A stretch of DNA of 64,000 bases, taken from positions 48,463,001 through 48,527,000 of the forward strand of contig NC_134371.1 in assembly GCF_035582795.1 (NCBI RefSeq). The letters run 5' to 3'. The stretch comes from Mycteria americana. Its lineage: Eukaryota > Chordata > Aves > Ciconiiformes > Ciconiidae. Made by a program: the position numbers and the translations under genes. Below the pieces are notes generated by a model that saw only the letters and a program-made list of their open reading frames with translations, had not been told where the DNA came from and did not search any database. This document shows, in pieces, positions 62,499 through 64,000 of the stretch; position 1 is the stretch's first letter; every line of letters starts with the position of its first letter.

Positions 62499-63730
62499 TA
62501 GACAGGGTTCTTAAAGTAAGAGTCCTCTTTTAACCGTTTGGGGGATTTTTGGATGTCCTGTAATAACGTATTACTAAAGAGTCAATGTGAACTGACATAA
62601 CTTCATAAGTCTGAATCTGTTTTCTTTGAGAAAGATATCTTGACTTACTTGGATGACTTTTCAGGATGCTTGAGCCTAAAGAAAAGGTAAAGCTGTAAGC
62701 AGCCTCAGCCTTAGTGGGAACAATGCTGTAGTGAAGTCACTGGGGCTGTACAGAATTTTCTTTTAGTATATTGGAGACGCTGTAGTCTTCCTAAAAACCC
62801 ACTTAAGTGCACTGAGTTTTTTGTTACAGGAATTGACAAGTGTGGCTTTGTAACAGATGAAATGTACACTCTAGCATTCCCTGAGAGAGAATATTTCTCT
62901 AGGAATACTTTTCTTCACTCCTTTCAGAGAAAGGATGATGGAAATAGAGAGTGCTGGAGAACAGTGTGATGCTGTCAATTTTAATAATGGTCAAGCTCAT
63001 AAGTTAGCATGACTGCCTCACTAATCCTCCCTTATGGTTTTAATTTGAAAAACTTGCTTAATTTTGGAACCAGCTTATTTGCATTGCATATAGACTTACA
63101 AATATATTTAATATTAAAGATGCTAAATTATTTCACTGAAGGTATAAAATTATAATTTAAAATTCTCACTCTTGGCTACCCTAACTTTTCTATCAATCTG
63201 TCGGTATTGTATTCCACAGGCCACCGTGGATAAAACATTATAAGGTGAAGTATCTGAACAGTTAACTATTGAAAGTATCACAACATCTAAAAGCTACTTT
63301 ATTTTTACTAATCATGCTTTACAACTGTAAGACTGTACAGAAATTTAAGATACTCGAACACTCAAGTTTAAGTGGACTGCGTCTGTTCAGCTTGTTGTAC
63401 TACCTGGGTTCAAATGCTAGAATCATGTAACAACTTCATTCTGTGCTATCTTTTATTTGGTGTCCCAGTAAAGAACTGGCACGCAAGTATTTGTAACATA
63501 TAAAATACACTTTTTAAATGACTATTTACATACTTCTGTTGTTAAAGATATTTTGTACCTTTTACCTTAGTTATTTAAAGTGCATCCAGAGGATTGTATA
63601 TTTAAGTGGTTTGTTTTGCAGTGCAAAATGTGTATATTTGTTTATAAACCAGCACCATGTTAATGTATATTCATTTGTTTTGGCATGTGTAAGTTTCAAT
63701 GGAAAGATTAAATGGTTTTTATCAAAAACT
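62499..63730 (+). other. SASS6: SASS6 3' UTR (probable)
   Basis: AT-rich non-coding sequence follows the stop. ATTAAA at 63707-63712 is the last plausible signal before the convergent signal at 63815-63820, which would give a 3' UTR of about 1.2 kb. Earlier hexamers could also be used. Confidence 0.5.
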
Positions 63731-63814
63731 GATTAATAATGTTTTAAGAGTACTAAACCAACATCTCCATTGTACTGAAATGCCAAGATGAGGCAAGTGC
63801 CAGACTGGTACTAT

Positions 63815-63820
63815 TTTATT
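63815..63820 (-). terminator. Minus-strand poly(A) signal, probably of the next convergent gene
   Basis: AATAAA on the minus strand. In mammals MFSD14A converges on SASS6 here, so 63.8-64.0 kb may be its terminal 3' UTR. No coding part is inside the window, so the gene identity is inferred only. Confidence 0.4.
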
Positions 63821-64000
63821 CACCTTACCTTTTTCTGGAGTTGTTTTCTTCCCAGCTTACTCATTTCCCCACACAAGGCCGTGCTACTGGACCAGCACTA
63901 GGATGCACATACAATCCCCAGGTGGCAGCCACCCTGTTCTGAGGTCTGTGCTTATGCTGCTATTTCTAGTTAAGTTATAGTAGGTGTAAGTTCATGTGGA

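Overview
The window is a piece of a bird nuclear genome, most likely from Neoaves. The evidence is AT-rich sequence with compact introns, chicken-repeat-1 (CR1) LINE fragments, a solo retroviral LTR of a kind familiar from neoavian genomes, and five intact spliced genes whose products align from end to end with their human counterparts. The gene order RTCA, DBT, LRRC39, TRMT13, SASS6 is the mirror image of human chromosome 1p21. I worked out every coding exon by joining frames at GT-AG sites (with one probable GC-AG exception) and by comparison with the remembered human proteins. Predicted lengths are RTCA 365, DBT 493, LRRC39 339, TRMT13 470 and SASS6 641 residues, and all joins stay in frame.

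Layout: 1-7.6 kb is intergenic sequence towards the expected CDC14A side, with two CR1 fragments and an unexplained GC-rich patch. RTCA lies on the minus strand (coding 8186-16099). A CpG island at about 15.4-17.7 kb serves RTCA and the divergent DBT (plus strand, coding 17129-29698). DBT intron 3 holds a solo LTR. The 30.2-34.7 kb stretch is intergenic. LRRC39 is on the plus strand (coding 35110-42791) and converges on TRMT13 (minus, coding 43066-49640), with only 274 bp between the stop codons. TRMT13 and SASS6 (plus, coding 49731-62498) are head to head, with 90 bp between start codons, inside a second CpG island. The last 1.5 kb is SASS6 3' UTR, followed by a minus-strand poly(A) signal that probably belongs to the next convergent gene (MFSD14A in mammals).

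The genes do not form one pathway: RTCA (RNA 3'-end cyclisation), DBT (mitochondrial branched-chain keto-acid dehydrogenase E2), LRRC39 (sarcomere M-band protein), TRMT13 (tRNA 2'-O-methyltransferase) and SASS6 (centriole cartwheel). What links them is architecture: divergent pairs sharing promoters and convergent pairs with nearly touching 3' ends. I found no sign of a new biological system. The observations most worth following are two perfect TISU/YY1-type start sites (DBT and SASS6), the very tight TRMT13/SASS6 promoter, a probable GC-AG intron in SASS6, and poly(A) signals embedded in the stop codons of DBT and LRRC39.
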